From an uncultured Microbacteriaceae bacterium (GTDB lineage: Bacteria > Actinomycetota > Actinomycetes > Actinomycetales > Microbacteriaceae): a stretch of DNA of 10,522 nt. The position numbers and the translations under genes were made by a program. Below, piece after piece: positions 7,660-10,522 of the stretch. Position 1 is the first letter of the stretch. Every line of letters begins with the position of its first letter. Under the pieces are notes generated by a model that was given only the letters and a program-made list of their open reading frames with translations, was not told the DNA's origin and ran no database searches. Location: NCBI GenBank assembly GCA_937896185.1, contig CALBMG010000288.1:1-10522 (forward strand). The letters run 5' to 3'.

Positions 7660-9231
7660 CTACTCCTCGATACGGGGGAACAGTGCATCCAACGCCGACG
7701 TGTGAACTCCGGCAGGGATCTGGCCCCAGTCACCGGCGCGTACCAGCTGCTGCGATTCCAGTTCACCCAAGGCCTCGGCTGCACCCAGTGCGTCCCACAG
7801 TTTCTGTGCCGCGGTCGGCATGATGGGCGACAGTCCGACAGCGATGGCGCGAAGGCCCTCGACTGCGGTGTACAGGACAGTGTGCAGACGGTCGCGGTTG
7901 GCGTCGTCCTTGGCCAGCGCCCACGGCTCCTGGTCGGTGATGTACCCGTTCAGCGCGTCGACGATTCGCCACACGCTGGAAATTGCCGACTGGATTGCCA
8001 GCTTGTCGATCGCCGCATTGGCGTCCACAAAGGCCTGGCGAACGGTGTCGACGATTGCGGTGTCGGCGTCGTTCATCTCGGTCGCGGCGGGCACCACGTT
8101 GTCGCAATAACGTGCAACCATCGCCAGCACACGGGAAGCCAGGTTGCCGAAACCGTTTGCCAGTTCGGCCTGGTATCGAGCGGACAGGTCCTCCCACGAG
8201 AACGAACCGTCCTGACCGAAACTGATAGCGCTCATGAAGTAGTAACGGAACGCGTCCGCACCAAAGACATCGGTGATCTGGTGTGGTGCGATACCGGTCA
8301 GCTTCGACTTCGACATCTTCTCGCCACCGACCAGCAACCAGCCGTGACCGAACACGCGGCGAGGAGGCTGGATGCCGGCAGCCATGAGCATGGCGGGCCA
8401 GATCACGGCGTGGAAACGGGCGATGTCCTTACCCACAATATGAATCGCGGGCCAACGGGCCTCGAACGATTCATCGTCGGCACCCCAACCCGATGCGGTG
8501 ATGTAGTTCAGCAACGCCTCGAACCAGACATAGACCACATGCGAGTCATCCCACGGAATCTTGATGCCCCAGTCAAAGCTGGATCGCGAGATCGACAGGT
8601 CGTCGAGACCGCGGCGAACGAACGACAAGATCTCGTTACGAACGCTCTCGGGCTGAATGAAATCAGGCTGGGATTCGTACAAGTCCAACAGCTGCTGCTG
8701 GAAGTCACTCATGCGGAAGAAATAGTTCGATTCCTTGAGAATCTCGATGGGGCGAGTGTGGATTGCACACACCTTCTCGCCGGGGAAATCGTCGCCACCC
8801 TCGATCAGGTCACCGGGCTGCTTGTATTCCTCGCAGCCAACACAGTAGTAGCCCTCGTATTCACCCGAATAGATATAGCCCTTGTCGCGTAACAGTTCGA
8901 GGAACTTCTGAACGGCCGTCTCGTGTCGAGGCTCGGTGGTGCGAATAAAGTCATCATTCTTGATCGAAATCGTGTCCAGCAACGGCTTCCACGATTCTGT
9001 GACCAACTTGTCGGCCCACTCCTGCGGGCTCACACCGTTCGCGACCGAGGTGCGCAGAATCTTCTGGCCGTGCTCGTCGGTGCCGGTCAGCATCCAAGCG
9101 TCTTTGCCGTTCTGACGGTTCCAGCGTGCAAGAACATCCGCCGCCACCTCGGTGTACGCGTGCCCGATGTGGGGAACGTCGTTCACATAGAAGATGGGAG
9201 TGGTGATGAAGTAAGAATTTTCGGTCGACAT
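7660..9231 (-). CDS. metG: Methionyl-tRNA synthetase
   Basis: MetG charges tRNA-Met with methionine (EC 6.1.1.10) for initiation and elongation. The protein has 523 residues. Class I signatures are HIGH at 21-24 and KMSKS at 305-309, with WMLTGTDEHGQK (46-57) and VYVWFEALLNY around 233-243 lining the active site. A single zinc knuckle is formed by C130, C133, C155 and H158, the CxxC/CxxH version known from Thermus-type enzymes. The C-terminal helical anticodon-binding domain follows, and the protein ends without the extra tRNA-binding domain that makes some MetG enzymes dimers, as in mycobacteria. The ATG at 9231 directly precedes the conserved start of the Rossmann fold. AGGGGAG lies 2 nt before it, close for a ribosome binding site, and TAGACT (9246-9241) in the 19-nt gap after rsmI might add a weak internal promoter. 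Confidence 0.97.
   Translation of the reverse strand: MSTENSYFITTPIFYVNDVPHIGHAYTEVAADVLARWNRQNGKDAWMLTGTDEHGQKILRTSVANGVSPQEWADKLVTESWKPLLDTISIKNDDFIRTTEPRHETAVQKFLELLRDKGYIYSGEYEGYYCVGCEEYKQPGDLIEGGDDFPGEKVCAIHTRPIEILKESNYFFRMSDFQQQLLDLYESQPDFIQPESVRNEILSFVRRGLDDLSISRSSFDWGIKIPWDDSHVVYVWFEALLNYITASGWGADDESFEARWPAIHIVGKDIARFHAVIWPAMLMAAGIQPPRRVFGHGWLLVGGEKMSKSKLTGIAPHQITDVFGADAFRYYFMSAISFGQDGSFSWEDLSARYQAELANGFGNLASRVLAMVARYCDNVVPAATEMNDADTAIVDTVRQAFVDANAAIDKLAIQSAISSVWRIVDALNGYITDQEPWALAKDDANRDRLHTVLYTAVEGLRAIAVGLSPIMPTAAQKLWDALGAAEALGELESQQLVRAGDWGQIPAGVHTSALDALFPRIEE
7663..7668 (-). promoter_or_regulatory. Ribosome binding site of tatD within the metG end
   Basis: The last two metG sense codons, GAG GAG, form GAGGAG on the minus strand, 6 nt before the GTG at 7656. 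This is the strongest ribosome binding site in the minus-strand operon, and the main reason to prefer GTG 7656 over ATG 7614 for tatD. Confidence 0.6.
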
Positions 9232-9250
9232 AACTCCCCTAGTCTACGGT

Positions 9251-10063
9251 TTAGCGCTGAACGGCGAGAGCGGCCTGATACAGTTCACGGCTGGTGAGGC
9301 CCGTGAGTTCGGCAACCTCGCGGCATGCATCCTTCATGCGGTCACCTGCGGCGACCCGGGACAGCACCTCGGCGAGCGCCGAATCTACGGTGACCGTCGA
9401 TTCTCCCGCCCCCTCGAGGACAATCACGAACTCTCCGCGAGCGCCGGTCGTGAACCGTTCCGCCAGTTCCCCAAGCCCGCCACGAACAACTTCCTCATAC
9501 ATTTTGGTGAGCTCACGGCACACCGCGGCGCGGCGTTCCGATCCCATCGATTCGGCCATGATGGCCAGTGTCTCGCCGATGCGGTGAGGGGATTCAAAAA
9601 ACACGAGGGTGCGACGTTCACCGGCGAGGGCTTGGAAGTATCCGGCCCGACCCTTGCGCGGCACAAAACCTTCGAAAGCGAACCGGTCCGTCGGGAAACC
9701 CGACAGTGCGACGGCAGTGAGCACGGCCGATGGCCCGGGGATTACGGTGACGAACACACCCTGAGCGGCCGCCTCACGGACCAACGCAAACCCTGGGTCG
9801 CTGATGCCCGGCATGCCCGCATCGCTGACCACAACCAGCGTGCAGTTCGCTGCCTGCGCGACCAGTTCAGCCGACTTAGCATCCTCGTTGTGATCGTGCA
9901 ATGCCACAAACTGTGCGCTCGTCTGCACGCCCAATGCGCTGAGCAGGTGTTTTGTCGTCCGGGTGTCCTCGGCCGCAATAATGTCCGCCGACTGCAAAGC
10001 CTCGCGCAATCGAGGCGAGGCGTCGCCCAAGTTTCCGATGGGCGTGGCGGCAAGAATAATCAC
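9251..10063 (-). CDS. rsmI: 16S rRNA (cytidine-1402 2'-O) methyltransferase
   Basis: RsmI adds the 2'-O-methyl group to C1402 (E. coli numbering) in the 30S decoding centre, using S-adenosylmethionine. The protein has 270 residues and belongs to the tetrapyrrole-methylase fold. Motifs in order are LAATPIGNLGD (4-14), AEDTR (31-35), SDAGMPGISDPG (80-91), IPGPSA (108-113), GFPTDRFAFEGF (122-133), FFESPHR (155-161) and CRELTKMYEE (182-191). About 50 C-terminal residues form the small helical domain typical of the family. The GTG at 10063 gives residues MIILAATPIGNLGD, leaving no room for a longer N-terminus; no ATG or GTG lies just upstream in frame. It is the first gene of the minus-strand operon and divergent from pmt, as in mycobacteria (Rv1003 and Rv1002c). 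Confidence 0.96.
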   Translation of the reverse strand: MIILAATPIGNLGDASPRLREALQSADIIAAEDTRTTKHLLSALGVQTSAQFVALHDHNEDAKSAELVAQAANCTLVVVSDAGMPGISDPGFALVREAAAQGVFVTVIPGPSAVLTAVALSGFPTDRFAFEGFVPRKGRAGYFQALAGERRTLVFFESPHRIGETLAIMAESMGSERRAAVCRELTKMYEEVVRGGLGELAERFTTGARGEFVIVLEGAGESTVTVDSALAEVLSRVAAGDRMKDACREVAELTGLTSRELYQAALAVQR

Positions 10064-10075
10064 CGTCCCATTGTC
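10064..10075 (-). promoter_or_regulatory. Candidate -10 element for the rsmI operon (leaderless)
   Basis: On the minus strand GACAAT (10075-10070) is followed by 6 nt (GGGACG) and then the rsmI GTG. This would place the transcription start at or next to the start codon. GGGA is only 3 nt away, too close for a normal ribosome binding site. No convincing -35 was seen. Confidence 0.4.
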
Positions 10076-10085
10076 GCACTGACAC

Positions 10086-10097
10086 TACGGTGGAACG
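10086..10097 (+). promoter_or_regulatory. Candidate -10 element for a leaderless pmt transcript
   Basis: TACGGT (10086-10091, matching TANNNT) is followed by 6 nt (GGAACG) and the pmt GTG at 10098. It lies back to back with the rsmI element in a 34-bp gap, 10 bp between the two hexamers. No clear -35 is visible. Confidence 0.45.
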
Positions 10098-10479
10098 GTG
10101 ACCGAAGTTCAGAACGCGTCCCGGGCCGGCACCACGCCCCTGCACCGAATTGCGCGTCACTACACCGACACGGCATGGCGCACCCGGCGGTGGCTCGGTG
10201 CGCTCGTCGCCTACGGCCCCGTCATCATCGTTGCCGCATTCACACGGCTGTTCGCACTCGGCAATCCCGCTCGGCTGGTATTTGACGAGACCTATTACGT
10301 CAAAGATGCCTGGTCACTGTGGAACCTTGGCTACGAAGGCACCTGGCCTGACGGGATCAACCCCGCATTCGAATCGGGCGACGTCACCGCGTACACCACC
10401 ACCGCGGACTTCATGGCACACCCGCCGCTCGGAAAATGGATTATCGGCGCAGGCATGTGGCTGGTAGGGCCCGATAACC
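10098..10479 (+). CDS. pmt: Protein O-mannosyltransferase (3' partial, cut by adapter)
   Basis: Pmt (GT39/PMT family) is a multi-pass membrane enzyme that moves mannose from polyprenyl-phosphate-mannose onto Ser/Thr of proteins as they are exported through Sec; Rv1002c is the mycobacterial example. Only the first 127 residues are present, against about 500 for the family. A basic cytoplasmic tail (1-33) precedes the first membrane helix (about 34-55). The first extracellular loop holds the hallmark VFDETYYVKDAWSL (61-74), with the conserved acidic pair D63-E64, and HPPLGKWIIGAGMWLVG (108-124) begins the next membrane segment. The start is GTG at 10098. The frame continues to 10502, but codons from 10479 on contain adapter bases, so residues after N127 are false. 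The position divergent from rsmI is typical of actinobacteria. Confidence 0.9.
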
Positions 10480-10522
10480 AGATCGGAAGAGCACACGTCT
10501 GAACTCCAGTCACTAGCTTGTA
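10480..10522 (+). other. Illumina TruSeq-type adapter with index (contamination)
   Basis: The stretch begins AGATCGGAAGAGC at 10480 and continues through CACACGTCTGAACTCCAGTC to 10512, matching the 34-nt TruSeq index-read adapter (10480-10513) with no mismatch to the sequence I know. The next eight bases, TAGCTTGT (10514-10521), occupy the index position, and the final A is the first base expected after the index. This is library-construction sequence left at a contig end. The reverse translation across it gives the peptide MTGVQTCALPIW, a well-known sign of adapter carry-over in protein databases. Genuine DNA ends at 10479, or 10480 if the A is native. Confidence 0.98.

Noticed and set aside
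7543..8892. Open frame of about 449 codons on the + strand opposite metG
   Set aside because: It is an antisense shadow: metG on the other strand has HIGH, KMSKS and zinc motifs throughout.
10314..10513. Small minus-strand frames starting in the last 30 bases
   Set aside because: Their N-termini (MTGVQTCALPIW, MCSSDL) are translated adapter, and the remainder is antisense to pmt.

Overview
The window is chromosomal DNA from a high-GC (about 60% by eye) actinobacterium. Four things suggest this: a Pmt-type protein O-mannosyltransferase gene divergent from rsmI, the order rsmI-metG-tatD-rsmA-ispE (broadly as in mycobacteria and streptomycetes), frequent GTG starts, and start codons that seem to lack leaders. 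Very short gaps, and no rpfB gene between tatD and rsmA, would fit a compact genome such as those in Microbacteriaceae. That family placement is inference.

Layout. Positions 3-2702 (+) hold the end of a phosphate-uptake operon: pstC (N-terminus cut by the window edge), pstA and pstB, tightly packed. Converging on it from 4524 to 2710 (-) is a Uup-like ABC-F ATPase gene. A 39-bp gap then separates that gene from divergent lspA (4564-5094, +), the lipoprotein signal peptidase. The 3' end of lspA overlaps the 3' end of ispE by 65 bp. Positions 10063 to 5030 (-) form one probable operon, rsmI-metG-tatD-rsmA-ispE, covering 16S rRNA methylation, methionyl-tRNA charging, a TatD nuclease and isoprenoid precursor synthesis. 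A 34-bp gap separates rsmI from divergent pmt (10098 onward, +).

The last 43 bases (10480-10522) are not biological. They match an Illumina TruSeq-type read adapter followed by what looks like an 8-base index. Genuine sequence ends at about 10479, and pmt is cut there.

How the genes work together. PstC, PstA and PstB form the membrane and ATPase core of the high-affinity phosphate importer. RsmI, RsmA, MetG and the ABC-F protein all serve translation. IspE feeds isoprenoid and polyprenyl-phosphate synthesis, and polyprenyl-phosphate-mannose is the donor for Pmt, which modifies exported proteins. LspA matures exported lipoproteins, which in this group probably include the phosphate-binding PstS.

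I found no new defence, mobile, CRISPR, toxin-antitoxin or biosynthetic system. All ten genes are recognisable housekeeping genes. The points of interest are the gene packing (about 118 bp of non-coding DNA in 10.48 kb), the four-fold repeat of a -10-like hexamer exactly 6 nt before a GTG start, a likely terminator buried in an opposing gene, an altered LspA motif, and the adapter contamination.
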